DNA of 64,000 nt from Bolinopsis microptera (GCF_026151205.1 NC_087082.1:18197401-18261400); one strand, 5' to 3'; shown: positions 34,701-47,210, numbered from the stretch's first letter. Notes: generated by a model not told the origin, from the letters alone. Translations and numbers: made by a program.

Positions 34701-34803
34701 CTACAAGATTTGCGAGGAATCGTGGTTTATCGAGGCAATGCCTCATCTGCAACATGCTATGATACACATCAAACATAGGGTTCCCAACCCTAAGATGCAT
34801 TAA
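31654..34803 (+). CDS. Gene B, part 3: C-terminal 203-residue repeats
   Basis: This frame is open from 31654 and overlaps part 2 by about 100 bp; it ends with TAA at 34801-34803. Tandem repeats of about 203 residues are visible, anchored at CQFRW (31963), IQFYM (32572), VQYYV (33181) and ISFYM (33799). Between anchors other blocks recur: KKGGSVEMC/SKGGVVQTC and ISKYIISTML/VRQYIVSSIL. A repeat of this size would fit a pair of beta-sandwich domains, as in Ig/FN3 pairs of giant muscle or adhesion proteins. Only the last part (AEILYLPSYDDTGDYKI, near 34660-34710) looks like a standard Ig strand pair. Ends CEESW ... PKMH. Function unknown. Confidence 0.8.
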   Translation, partial: CLTEHSRGQYSCTKPSHRGCTRITTRLLFSVILHKNVVKASILNKMYSVQIKSASFINDNPKHRLLLYDHDPTWLTYSRRLVRPVTRQVTRGYIITTPLLNCQFRWTKINIFSYNELVGTDHHGGKKFTALAIYFTTYEYAYYDYINYKRKLTIQRSITRERHVVTLFQKRKTTFSYLRPFYRHHKTTVALQRTKLMIHKKTNLNLSAKKGGSVEMCREANVSPSEISKYIISTMLRNMIQQARTVVKPRHLWILKSGSLIIDGRTVKILVYRTGTSNMINKDTALESYHKQIKFKRTLTPTRPIQFYMAPVNGINADQFVKGSSHKVLQLKVVAVYTQLVGVGYHKFTTPKSTITAQRSKTSRGVLMVLFQSRSTKSSRLSPTSLSHFASLRHRSYKVLFQRSKVLSPAVSKGGVVQTCTSTSTDTQKVRQYIVSSILVKKIRKLHYKILQKIATTCKQDSTLSKSAHFRTLSYRRDGASFLIQRKLFLPHQKMMQVKLKIELTKPVQYYVIGRQGVIFDETTENRARDAKRFVWSGTIPQKSVMKWSRDIKRTSPALIPSSISWTRQCSMYIALKHHYSKPVQMTAGWLFEAILHKIQIHKEGLPVVQNSVSSISPWQFQRNTCSSEASVLKSLASAKMKIIFRKGSYKFLFGILPKVFQSSRVTNNLRFHSFRWFKHHHSLTSKSKKDVRHAFPRKGAIIYKIHLPTAKEISFYMSAELRPYSFSKGTSSVPRSSTTSSILPYVLLDSGEHLQQRITPEVKPLTPHLQVIEIAVIGEVRSLINVAYASLDRDAYGGKLLRMTYIKQHSVMTVEPKVAVSDARLNVYQQTCLAPPKHTTHKVSLASSFDDFCRLQRRLRYNLSKTSKDHRKKDSAHKQDLKIVGMNLDRKQVQCDVDSARFQIISAKNKDNRMKASAEIEWGPTILYDYVCFTSYLYTSVVNTMKLEHNIIIAKPQVTGSPATFKPGTSISTKTSTVPYPVESCGTSMSYVYERSTSTAMAEILYLPSYDDTGDYKICEESWFIEAMPHLQHAMIHIKHRVPNPKMH

Positions 34804-36638
34804 ACGTTTTTAAAGTTTGATGAATAGTTTTCATGGTCGAGATTTTTAATAATTGCGAAGTTTTGAATGTACAGCTTTGAAGGGCATTTTGTTGATCAGA
34901 TGCTCAGGTAATGAAACCGGTTTCATTTATGTGAATGTAATAGTTTTTGCCACAAATTGTTTATATCTTAAATCTTAAAGAAAATTACGATCCTTGACTG
35001 TGTCTACATTGTGTCTATTCATTCTGCAACTGTTAACATACACGCAAGCAAAGTTCTTGATATCACAAGTAAAGTTTATAAACTTATAAACGTGTAAATC
35101 TCTGACGTTATAAAAACTAACCGATTGTTCTAGTTTGTAAATCTCCAAAGAAAAACTAATGTAATGAATTGTTCTAAGTTATAATTCATAATGGTTCCTC
35201 AGAATGCATAGTGCATACCGAAATCTTTGTGAAATACAATGAATCGTGCAATTGGCTTTACTTCAAAGTGCTTCACATCAGCCACTTTCAAATCGGAAAT
35301 TTGCCGCAAACGCTTTAAAATTCTTTTAAAGAAGTTTTCATTTTAAGGATCCCACTCATATAACGAGTTGGTCAGACAACAATCGAATGCGGTCTAAAGC
35401 AATGAAAACCCTTTGATGATAAGTTAAGTAAATTCAATCGGCATAATATCTTGGTTTTTACATGCCAAAATCAGTTTTAAAGTAGTTTGGATTTAACATG
35501 GATTGGTATTATTCAACATGTATTGCGTAGTGATGGGCGGCTTAATATGTCCTAAAATTAAGATATGAGTGATAAGCAATGCGATGTGAATTAAGAGATA
35601 GTGACAATACCATTTCTGCTGTTTTCTGAGAAATGTTTTTGAAAACCATTTTTGAAATTTCGGACTATTTTATCAAAATTTCTTTTTGGGTCAAGAACTA
35701 TCACTGAAAACCATTAGAAACCATTAAAACCAATCGTTGGGGCTCAGAAACTGAGAAACCTCCTTTTTGGACCCCCTAAGAAGGCGAAATTTGTCAAAAA
35801 TATCATGACAAAAGTGCTTAAAAAGTGTCTGCAAGAGACAAACGTTAACCTACGATCAAACTTTCGTATAAAAATGGTTTCATTTTCAGAAAAATACTGC
35901 TGCAAAATGAATGTACGATTTCATTTATGAATATTTTCATGTGTTACGTTTAACGTTAATGGGGTTCCTAGTTTACAAATTGGGTAATAAGAACCTGACT
36001 ATGTCCTGGACTAAAGCTAACTTTTGGAACGAAATCTTATCAGCTTATATGCTGATATGCTGGTTACTGTTAGAACTTATGATCACAAAAACATCGGTTG
36101 TTTTCAAAACCTAAATCGAAAAAGAAGCAAAAATATTTATAAACATAATTATTAAAATTACTAATGCATAATGAAATATTTCCTTTTACCCCTCTCGTAC
36201 AAACAAGAAACAGCTAATTCAACTTTTTCGAAAAGTAATAAGTATCTCGGTATTCGGTAATATAAAGCAATAAAGTATACCCAACCTGTGCACCAACCAG
36301 GTTCAGCTTCTCTCACAAAAATATACCCATATTTTAAAGTCCTGCCAAGTTCTCCAAAACGTTTTGATTTTTGTATAGTTCTTCATTCAAATTTTTTTAT
36401 AGTTCTTTATTTAAATTACGGATATGCCTGAAACTTGCTGTCTTTTGATAGCAGTTGGAAGACGATACAATTTATGTTTATCATAATTGAACAAAAGCTA
36501 CCAAAGTTTACGGGCTTTAATTGCAATTGTGACCTGACATTTTATTCCTCGGTCAGCTGTAGCCCTAGTCTTCCCAAATTCATTGATCATTGAATTATGA
36601 TCACGTTCTGATGAGGTCAATTAAACCTAATAATAACA
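34804..36638. other. Intergenic region downstream of gene B
   Basis: AT-rich. The first part should be the 3' UTR of gene B, but the nearest AATAAA I find is at 36269-36274. Short open frames only. The genes on either side converge here. Confidence 0.45.
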
Positions 36639-39600
36639 TCACTTTGTTGCCCGAATCCTGTGCTTGATTGAAGTTTCTGGAGTGCCTTCCATAACAGTAG
36701 TTTGGTGATTATCAATTCTATGAGTTGTTGGCTTTATTGTTTTGATGACACCATTCATATCTGCCTTAGTGTGACTCTCAATAATTGTGGCGGGATTTTT
36801 TCTCTCAGCCCTCTTTCTTGAGCTGGGTCGACTCACTGAAAGTGTACTTGGTACTGAATTGACAGCCTCAACTAATTCCAACATTGGCAGTTCTTCGACA
36901 GTCTTTTTATTGTTTGATCTTGAAGTTGGTCGACTAACTGGTTTTGAATTCTCTACAGCCTCTGAATTAACAGCCGCTACCAATTCCAATATTGGCTGCT
37001 GATCATCACCCGCATTAGGTCTAATGTACCTTTCAGATCTTATATCATTTTTATCTCTGACCTCTCGAAGCCACTTCGGTAATAACGAAATGATAGGAAG
37101 TTTCTTCTTAAGCTCTTCCGTCCGTGCCTTCCTCAATTCCTGAACCGTGGGGGCCTTAGGCTCAGGCGGGGGTGGAGGAGGGGTTTTAGCTCTCAACGAA
37201 TCTAGAAACTTCCTCCACTGCTCCTCATTTCTCAATGTCTTGTGAGGTAGCTTGGCTAGACGCACATCGTAGTTTTTGCTAGCGTTAGATAAAGGTGGGA
37301 GGTATCTATAATAAGGGTCCGTGTGGATTTTAACGTACACATAACCGCAACCCTGAACGTCACCTGCCTTCTTGCATTGTCTGAATTTCTCTTTCAAAGC
37401 CTCCGCAGTAGAATCCCTTCTGTAGAATTGACCTGTTGACTTTGATCGGCCCTCGTTTTCTACGAATGGTTGTTTGAAGATTGGACGTTTTGAGTCGGGA
37501 CGGTTGATATTTAGGGGCGGAGGGGAAGGTTCTGGAAAATATTCTGGGTCCATTAGATCTAGGAAGAATCCGTCTTTAAAGTGGAACTTTTCAGATGTTT
37601 TTGCCATTTTGTCGATGAATTTTAGGATCCGAACAGTACGCCTCTGCAATACTAGGGTGTCATCTTCATTTGATTTTGAAACTCAAAATTGGGAATTTAT
37701 CAAGGTAAATTTTCCGTTTAATATTCAATTGTATATATCTAATACTAAAAATCCCATTCAACACAAATTCAGAAAGTACAATTTTAAACTACCTACCTGC
37801 AAGGCAGGATCTTTATGATTCTTGTTGCGTTCCTGCTCCATGTGCCAGAGTGTCAGTGTTCTTGTATAATCCTTTTGTATCTGATCTCGCCTTCGAGATA
37901 AACTTTGTGCTTTCTTCTCTAACCCTTTGTGTTGTACCTGACATGAGATAGGAATGTCACTAAAACACCAACCCTGGTAGATTTATTACTGTTCAGATGA
38001 TCGTGTAATGAATATTAAATGTTGAAGCTCATGATTTTAAGTAAATCTGCTAAAGTTTAGACCGCAGTTATTTAACTACGTTTGTGACCCTTTGCAAAGT
38101 TAAAATACCTCGTTTTGTTTGACTGCAGAAGATTCCGTTGTAACCCTCCTTACTCGTCCTACTTTCCTGCAAAAGATAAAATAATCACATCCTACCACTT
38201 CTTCAAGTGGTAATAACATTGCAAGCAACAATTAAATCTTAATCTCTAATCACATTAACAAGCGTTATTATTCCTGAATGCTTTAACGTTTATAAATCCT
38301 CACGTTTTCCTTTGGACCACTCCAAAAACATTTAAAAGCCAACAACAAAACTATTCTATTGCTTGGTGATGGTTATATAGAAAAAAGATCTCGAATATTC
38401 TGTGACAGCAGAGTGAGAACGCCCCAAGTTTTTTGGGAAACCAGCAGCGAGGGAGGCAAATAGTGGCCTCTTGGTTCTGACCTTACTAGATAGAGGATGT
38501 GCTCGAAGAATGTTCATGTTTGGCGAAGGCCAGCTCAATTGCAATCTATGTATTAATTATGTATCAATTCGTTCTAAGTTTTAAAGCTTTCGAGTCAGTT
38601 CCTTGTCGCATATTGTCGCACGAGTTTTACTTGTTGGTTATCTCACTCTAAACTTTGTAACTTATCGATAATTTCTTTCATCTTGCCGTCTTTCAGATCA
38701 TCCATTTTTCTGATCATTCTTTACAGGGTTTCTTCATGACTCCACTGGAAACATGGAGAATGAATCCACCCCACCACACCTACCACATTCTGCCCCACCA
38801 CGGTCACCCAAGCAAAATTATAGTTCAGTTCTGTTACCTAATTAATTAATTAATTAGTTCAGTTAATTAATTAATTAGTTCACTAGTTGCGCACTAATTG
38901 TATATCTGTTATCAGCTAACCTGTAATCAGTTCCCATGTAAGGCAGTGATATCGGATTGATCTCGAACTCGACTGGAGTATACAGCTTCCCGTTCCTACT
39001 AGAAGTAGTTGAACCTGTTGGAAGTAGTTGAAGTAGTTGAACCTGTTGGATACGGTGTCAATTTCAACTTTTCAAACATCTAAACCGTTAGTGCTTAAAG
39101 AATTCATTATACCATTCACCAAGCATAATCGATACGGCATGATTTTGTTAATAATGATTATGAATCATCATTCATCACTGATGCAATCACTACTAATGCA
39201 TTCATCATTACATGGTCATCCCTAATGTTTATAATTATATCAACAAATCTACCACGACAGAAATGTCGCCTCAATGTTGAAAGTACTGGTTAATCGTTGA
39301 TGATAAAATATTCGATATTAGCATTTAAAATTTGGATTTTGTCACTCGACACCGATTTGATCAATTGTATTAATTTAGTAGTCAATAACAAAACCTTTTT
39401 GTAAGGAAAGACACATTATAAAAGAAGCATAAGTCTCGTGAATATCAGATTAAATCGAATAACAATCACAAGCATCAGCCGTATTTTATTTGCTCCAAAA
39501 CAAGAGACCACACCACCAAGCAATGCAAAATAAGCACCAACCAGAGTTTCGACTGTTTGTTGGAAGGGCCGGACAACTACCGGAATACTTTCCACCATTA

Positions 39601-39773
39601 TAGAAACTTGCCGAAGACAAAGATGACCCCGACGCTGATCGGCTAACCATGGAGGAACGACACTCGATCTTCGGTAATACCGGCACTGGCTCCTTAGGCG
39701 GCATCTGGGACGAGGGGGACAAACTGGTCAACTGTAACAACGGAAATATCGACTGCTCATCATTGAGTTTCAT
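36639..39773 (-). CDS. Four-exon gene for a basic Pro-rich protein
   Basis: Exons 39589-39773, 38109-38166, 37797-37937 and 36639-37643 give about 462 aa with compatible phases (2, 0, 0). The last three exons have good splice sites (TTTTGCAG, GTATTT; CATGTCAG, GTAGGT; TATTGCAG). The first exon is less certain: donor AA|GTATTC, ATG at 39773 (MKLNDEQSIFPLL). The protein has a Ser-rich N-terminus, a basic helical stretch (DQIQKDYTRTLTLWHMEQER), the phrase FHFKDGFFLDLMDPEYFPEP, a Lys-rich segment, a PPPPPP linker near residue 290, and two copies of a LELVxAVNS motif (ILELVAAVNS and MLELVEAVNS) near the C-terminus. No enzyme or membrane signature. I do not recognise the family; cytoskeletal or ciliary roles are only a guess. 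Confidence 0.7.
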
Positions 39774-42144
39774 GGTGTGAAGAAGAGGCCGGAACGATCG
39801 TATATGCAAGAGTGCCTAGAACACAATATCAAGCATATATTTATGTTGATGGCGTCGCAAGTTGTAAAAATAACCGTATCCTTTGAGCGTACAAAAGTAT
39901 AAACGTCTCCAATCTAAAGCTTCATATTCGTTTATTTTAATCACACGAAGAGAGTTGAGTTTTTAAAAGTTTGTGGTAGAAATCTTGTGGGGGAACCACG
40001 TGTCATGCTGCTTATCATCGCTGCTTATCGACATACATTATAAAGTTGCCTTTATCTATCTCATAACACTCTTTAATTTTCTCTGAATCTATCTTTTGCT
40101 ACAGTTAAAATATAAGGCATTGTGGCGCTTGAAAGATATTGAATAGATCTCATCATCGAAAGTGAGGACGGAAATGGTGCAAGTTTGTTAACTTTGTTTT
40201 AACATTACTTATGTACGAGTTGTTTCGTTGACTAACTAAGCAGCTAAGCTACTGGTACGTGACGAATTTACGGGTATTTTACCGGATGGAAGGAGAGACG
40301 TTCTTTCAAGACAAGCAAGGAGTTCCTGGTCAAATGGGATGCAACAAAACATTATCATGACAAAACGGAGGTATAATCGCAACGCAAAATTATAAAATTG
40401 CTAAACTTATAAAAGCTTAGTGAATAATTTCTAAGTATTTATGCAATGCAATTTTATCTATTTATGCTATATCCGTACTTTGTTGCAGTATTACGATGCT
40501 ATCATTTTTTTGCATGCTGAGTTTCCATTCATTCCGTAGTTTTATCAAGGACTACAATTATTGGCACGGGAAAATGTCGATGAACTATGAATAAATAGCA
40601 TAATTACGATGCACAAAGAAGATTAGTATTGCTTTGAAGCACACCAGCAAATATTGTCTAATTGGTGGGTACTGGATTCTGTGGGAAACATCAAAGACTT
40701 TGGTAGGCCAACATTTCATTAAATTATCTTTGTGGCGTTGCTCACCATTTGAAGCCGCACAAATTTGAAGTCTTTCAGAATTTTGATCAATCGTGAATTC
40801 GGTCCTAAATACTGATTATATTTATACCTTACACATATTATGTTTAATAATTAATTCCTAAATAAGTCCTTCAAATTATCTCGCCTATTTGGTTGATGCA
40901 TCAGTAGCAAGTACTTACAAGAAAAATGATTTTGTTATTTCCTCATCAATAAAATCTTGACATTGAGAATGGGGAGAAACAACGCGAAAATATATTTAAA
41001 CACTGGCTCCTATTCTTTGTATCTTAGAGTGGAATACTAAAATCTGGAAATAGTTAAAGAAAAGAGATATTATGTTGCAATTTATTATCAATGTTAAAGC
41101 ATCGAGGAGAGCCCATACTAACCGCTAAGATGAAACAAGCTTCAGTGTCCCCCGGCCACCATAGTCCTACTCCGACAACATAATGCATACAACCGCTACA
41201 CAACTCATGATTAATATACGCCCCGAATAATGGGACAATATAAATCACGTTTTCAAGTAGTTTTTACAGCACTCTCCTTGCTATGGGAACAAGTTTAACA
41301 GTTTAAAAAGTAAACATGTCTCTTCATATTTTACTCAAAATATCATGCATGACTTTTTGTCCTTATGATTAGTTTTTTGTGTCCGAAGTATGTTCCCTGT
41401 CTTCTGTAGAGTGATTGTTTGCAGCAATATCCGTGCATGTTTTGAATCATTTTACTACAGGGAGCGTAACTATTGGTGATAGCTGTCAAACAATAGATCA
41501 GAAAGATTATATAATGATGAACTGATGGATATTGGTCTAGACGGTTAGATCATACAGAATGCCGGTAGAAGGTTGTATTTAAAATCTTGGACTTCCTCAG
41601 AAGAAGGCCTGATCACACAGTCGCAGTCATCATAAATTATGTCACTGTGATATTCATTTATCACCTCTAATACATTTTCATGGTGAAATCTTCATAAAGT
41701 TATAAAAGCATCACAAGATTATAAACCGAATCACAAACACGTTTTCGAATTAGTAAGTATCACATCTTCCTTCTGTATTCCAGTATTTTTAATTTCAGTC
41801 CTATATCTACCTGCACACCGTATGCTTCAGTTGATACTCTATTTGATTGAAATGATATCGAATAAAGAAATTAATAGTATATAAAGCTTGGAATGGTGAA
41901 GAAATATAGTACAAATACTGCAATAAACATTGACTGTAATTGCCACATGCCTTGCCATCTTATAAACCGCCCACCACTTCTTTCATGACGAAAGAAAGTT
42001 TCATCCTGCTCTTCTTGCCTTGAACAGATAGTGCCTACATAGTTGCCAATGTGGTCAAGATGACGAGGACAAATTAAACAATAATGAATGCTCTGAGACC
42101 TATTCTAGACTAGCAATTAAAAGGGTTACCACCCGGCCTGGCCG
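39774..42144. other. Intergenic region
   Basis: AT-rich, no open frame above 65 codons, no repeats of note. It may contain the promoter of the - strand gene starting at 39773. Confidence 0.45.
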
Positions 42145-42531
42145 TATAGTTAGGAGCGCCCAATTTTTAAAGATTCCTGTGAAAAAGGCCCTGAGGGTAT
42201 GAAAACAGCATTACTCGATGTATTTTTGGGCGCTGATTCCGAATCACAGCCCCATACTTCCCTAGAAGCATTTTTTTTGCCGAAACCTGACCCAATTAAC
42301 CCGTCCACCGATAATAATCATAATAAAGGTCGTAAGTGTCAGAACACTTCCAGACCCCAGAGACCACACTTCACAAGATCATTGAGCACAATTGACAATA
42401 GATTACCACTGGATCCACTCACTCAGTACATTAAATTCGACATATTCTTGTTCAATCAATCTAAATCGAAGGAAGACTATTATAACAGACGTTCACCACA
42501 AGTGGCCACGCGAATAAAGTCGAATACGTGA
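42145..42531 (+). CDS. Candidate exon or small orphan ORF
   Basis: The frame opens after a TAG near 42142 and runs through MKTALLDVFLGADSESQP to a TGA at 42529. The same frame then stays open again to about 42690 (SVRNEPRSIADRTNRTNLQQ). Composition is protein-like, but no start, donor or family could be settled. Possibly a decayed or multi-exon gene. Confidence 0.3.
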
Positions 42532-42765
42532 ACGTGTTGTGAACACTCCGTGGATGACGAAAGGCAACCATGTAGTCAAAACTCAAACGTCTTCATGGAC
42601 AGACGGCTCTCTGTAAGAAATGAACCACGATCAATTGCGGATCGTACTAATCGTACTAATCTTCAACAACGTGCTAGACAGAAATAGAAACCGAATGTTT
42701 TTATTTGGAAGAGCGCGCGTGATTTTGAATGACTTCCATGAAAACTTGTTAACATTTTATTTTAG

Positions 42766-42949
42766 CGCGTTCCGTCATAATCAGAAAATGATGCTACGTG
42801 TCCCGGCAGGACTGAGGAGTGAGGACAGTCGTGTGGAAATTGCATACCTGGCCCCGTACCAATTACCATATTATGGTACATGGAGATTGGAGCCTTTCGT
42901 TCAGAAACGTATAGTAACGAGACCTCTCAAAGGAACATACAACGACTGA
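42766..42949 (+). CDS. Candidate terminal exon
   Basis: A strong acceptor (TTTTATTTTAG, ending 42765) is followed by 61 codons (AFRHNQKMMLRVPAGLRSED ... VTRPLKGTYND) and a TGA. It may belong with the candidate exon at 42145-42531. No recognised domain. Confidence 0.35.
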
Positions 42950-43311
42950 TGACCATGGCTCCTGTGATTCTCATACATTAATATCTGATCACGTACAAAA
43001 TTTGTATATCTGATTACATATTCATATTCAGCCTCCAGGGTATAATTCTAGACGATTCTATCGCTTCTAATCCTCAAATATCCGAATCATAGCCTCAGAA
43101 AGAGAGAGACAGATAGAGTTAATGAATAGCGCTTATAGTCTCAACCGGCACCGCGGTGTGCTATATTTGACTTACAATGAATTACGCTACAAGTACCTTA
43201 CATCGAGAAATGCAGTTATAAGGAATGCAGTGAGCTATTGTTTTTGCTCCACTAAAAGAGAAGCGCTCCTATCGATTATCCTATTTTCGGGTCTCTCATT
43301 ACAAAGAAATA

Positions 43312-43911
43312 GTTATATGCTTCCGTTACAACTTTACAGTACGAGTTAAATTTATATGGGTCTCAGAGTTGAGAGGACCATAACAGTGGACGTTACAAAA
43401 AAGTACAGATAAAAATGAGTAGCCAGGATTCAGTCAGCTGTTGGCTACTGGCTGGTGTGGGATACTTTGCTTTTGCTTTATATATGCTGGGAGAGGATCA
43501 GTAAGCTACAAAACGTGATGTGCGTGATGAGAATACGGAATAATACGCAGGAAAGCTAGTTCCTGGCCACAAATTCCATGGCCACAAAGGCTATAGTCCC
43601 TGGTCACAAAGGCTCATGATTGGTCGACATAGGTCATGTGACAGCGAGGGCAGTGTTTGATTGGTTTACAGATATCTGTTCGTGCTTGACAATAAAAAGA
43701 TAAGACAAGCTTGCCATTTAAGTCAATTGCGTGAGCTGCGACTGAAGTTTTTATTATCACTAAATAGATCTCTAAGACGAATCTTATCAAAATGCAATGT
43801 TCTAACTAAACACTGCTTTTTGTATACCTTTTTTTGTATACCCGAGCAGTTCAATAACCAGGACGGTGAGTCCTACATATTCATGATCAAAATAATGGTA
43901 AATATATATGG
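43312..43911 (+). repeat. 0.6-kb direct duplication, copy 1
   Basis: Nearly identical to 46080-46692. Contains two TGATTGGT (inverted CCAAT) words and GGTCATGTGAC. A 151-codon open frame starting inside it is not conserved as an ORF in the other copy and is not called. Confidence 0.9.
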
Positions 43912-44132
43912 ACACGTTCATCTGAGTTTGAGGATATTGGTAAACAAAAATAATAGCGTTTTTGACGATAGTGGCTTGATTTTGACATCTATTAACCTAG
44001 CACGTTCAGAAGTTCTGAACATTAGCCACGTAACCCATACTCCCATATGCACCGCTCAGAAAGAAAATCTATTGTTGTTAGGCACTATAATGTTTCAAAT
44101 GTCACATTTTGTGTGACTTACTTAACTGCAGT

Positions 44133-46020
44133 TGTCTAATTATCATTCCTTGGTCTGAAATATAGTAAATTAGGTCAATCTAACAATTATGATACAACAT
44201 TGGTTAATGGGCACGGATCGAACGGTTACAAGGCAATATTTGGGTAACTTTGTCACACTCATGATACCATACCTCTATTCTACTGTGAGGTGTCCTAAAA
44301 ACCCTTTCAACTCATTAGTTTATGGTTGCTCTACCAAGCATAGCCCTAAAATATGTTATTTTGAATAGTTAGCTCATACAGGCACTTGGTTATTGGGAAA
44401 TGAGGTTAATTCTGTCACAATATATGAAATTTAAAATTTTGGGCGAATAATTTATATCTGATTTTGGTTTGAAAGGCGGGAAAATTTTATATGATGACAA
44501 TGTAGTTGATGCAAGTTAAGATCAGTTGATGTTTACATTGTCACAAAAAATTATACGAAATCGTAAATAGATTAAAAACAATGATTATAGAATGAAATAG
44601 TCTCTTATAATAACTCTTATAATAACTGATGTGACAAAGTAAACATGTCTTGCCCCTATTTTGAAGATCTATATTCTATACCTCTATTAGAATATTGCCC
44701 AGAACATCAGAGCTTAAATTTAACAATTTTAGGTTAAATTTGTCAAAGTCACTAAAAATGTGACAAAATTAAATTTTTCATGCCCCAACAATTTCAAGAT
44801 AGTGTGTAAAAATTAGCATAGGCTGCTTTATTACCTATATAAATCAATCCAAACTACAAAAAATATATGTTTATGTGATGACGATTACCTAACACTTATA
44901 ATAACTGATGTGACAAAGTAAACATGTCTTGCCCCTATTTTGAAGATTCATAACTCTATTAGAATTCAACATTCTTTCAGAAACGATTGGAAGAATATTG
45001 TCCAGAACATAAGAACTCAATTTTTAAAATTTAGATTAATTTGTCAAAGACATTGAAAATGTGACAAAATTAACTTTCCCTGCCCCAACAGTATCAAGAT
45101 AGTGTGTTAAAATTGGCATAGGATTTATTACAGGTATATTAAAGTATTAATCGATCCAAACTACGAAAAATATCTTTTAATCTGATCATGATGACGATTA
45201 CCTAACTCTTATAATAACTGATGTGACAAAGTAAACATGTCTTGCCCCTATTTTGAAGAACTATACCTCTATTAGAATACTATGTAACTTTATCATCAAA
45301 AAAATTTCGATAAACTAGTTATTTTGCCAGCAAGGAGCTAACAGAGTTATAATAATTTTTTGTGACGAAATTACCCTATTTTTGACCATGTAGCGGTAGT
45401 TTAATTGTGACACTGTTAACATATTACCACCTGATAATGATTTATGTGACTGGTGCATGGTACTAGCAGTGTTGTTTGATCCATAGTACGTATAATATAA
45501 GGGGTTTAAGCTGGTATATCATTATTTGTTCAATTTCACACATGTTCAGATATTATCAAGATTATGTGACAAAGTAAGCTTGGTTGTGCCTTCTGTGTTT
45601 TAATTCCTTACGACTATATGATATAATAACAATTCCCAGCACTTTCAGGCCATCAAATAAACTTACACTACTCAGCATTGCTTATCAGGGTGCCCTAAAC
45701 ATTCATCACATATTTTCTTTAATGTGTGACAGAGTAAACCTGAATGCACCATCTAACGAAAAAAAGTCGTCAAATATGTAGGTAATAGTCATATGTACCC
45801 ATCCAATCAACTGGACACTCAAAAATTTGGTCAAAAACGGCAGCAAGGGGTCCATATTTACTCCGTCACATGTTTATAGTGTGACGATATCTTAATCAGG
45901 TGTATCTTATCACCTGATTAAGATATCGTTATGTGACAAAGTTAGCCTAGAGGATGAGACGATTATCCTAACCATCAAGGGTTTAAGTAATTTCATACTG
46001 TGACAAAGTCAACTACACTG
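44133..46020 (+). repeat. Diverged array built on TGTGACAAAGT-like motif
   Basis: At least a dozen occurrences of (A/T)TGTGACAAA(G/A)T or close variants, often followed by (A/T)AAC. A block of about 280-315 bp starting CTTATAATAACTGATGTGAC recurs at 44615, 44894 and 45208. No gene seen. Confidence 0.65.
45884..45929. repeat. Perfect 19-bp hairpin
   Basis: Arms ACGATATCTTAATCAGGTG (45884-45902) and its exact complement (45911-45929), 8-nt loop. Lies inside the TGTGACAAAGT array. Confidence 0.9.
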
Positions 46021-46079
46021 TGCCTTTTAATAGGGTCAATTATATTTACCAATATCCTCAAACTCAAATGAACGAGTCC

Positions 46080-46692
46080 TTATATGCTTCCGTTACAACT
46101 TTACAGTACGAGTTAAATTTATATTTCAATCAATATGGGTCTCAGAGTTGAGAGGACCATAACAGTGGACGTTACAAAAAAGTACAGATAAAAATGAGTA
46201 GCCAGGATTCAGTCAGCTGTTGGCTACTGGCTGGTGTGGGATACTTTGCTTTTGCTTTATATATGCTGGGAGAGGATCAGTTAGTTTAGCTACAAAACGT
46301 GATGTGCGTGATGAGAATAATACGCAGGAAAGTTAGTTCCAGGCCACAAATTCCATGGCCACAAAGGCTATAGTCCCTGGTCACAAAGGCTCATGATTGG
46401 TCGACATAGGTCATGTGACAGCGAGGGCAGTGTTTGATTGGTTTACAGATATCTGTTCGTGCTTGACAATAAAAAGATAAGACAAGCTTGCCATTTAAGT
46501 CAATTGCGTGAGCTGCGACTGAAGTTTTTATTATCACTAAATAGATCTCTAAGATGAATCTTATCAAAATGCAATGTTCTAAACAAAACACTGCTTTTTG
46601 TATACCTTTTTTTTGTATACCCGAGCAGTTCAATAACCAGGACGGTGAGTCCTACATATTCATGATCAAAATAATGGTAAATATATATATGG
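46080..46692 (+). repeat. 0.6-kb direct duplication, copy 2
   Basis: Second copy of 43312-43911 with small indels (for example an 11-bp addition, TTCAATCAATA, near 46125). The pair brackets the TGTGACAAAGT array. Confidence 0.9.
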
Positions 46693-47210
46693 GTAATGTC
46701 ACACCTCAATATACTTCCATTGACATCATCTTAAAATTAGAACCAGTGGACTGTGGAACATCTACTTCTGAAAATGTGTTTTCTACTGAACAAGCAGTCA
46801 TCTCAATTCTCATCACATTAAAAATATACATGAACTTACGTCACATGACCACCCACCACAGCCCGGTTGCTACACTGTAACTTTTGATAAGTTGATACAT
46901 TGTGACAGTAAGCATTTAAAAGTACCCTTGGACACTGAGTCACAGAATCTGATTAATTCCAGATTAGGAACCCACCGGTAGAGTAGCTTGTATCTGATTG
47001 GTTAAAATTAACCACGTGACCTAGGAAAGCTCTCTGATTGGTCCATCAGGCTTTTCTAAGCTGTAGACGACAGAGGATGTCCACAATTTGTGTTCGTGGT
47101 GGTCTGAAATCTGCGGAGTAGTACCAGTTTCCCTATCCAGTCTTGTCGACTGTTCCACAAATTTGAAGATATGGTTGAGTTTACTGGTGTTAAGATCCTC
47201 CGTAGGGGTT
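46693..47210. other. Spacer with CCAAT/E-box cluster
   Basis: Two TGATTGG words (46995 and 47035) and one CCACGTGACC (47010) within 60 bp resemble a promoter-proximal cluster, but no gene start is seen downstream. Confidence 0.3.

Noticed and set aside
38356-38544. 62-codon - strand ORF as a further exon of the Pro-rich gene
   Set aside because: The GTAAGG donor inside it does not match the phase of the next exon (an in-frame stop would be created).
43661-44116. 151-codon + strand ORF
   Set aside because: Half lies in the 0.6-kb duplicated repeat and is not kept open in the other copy.
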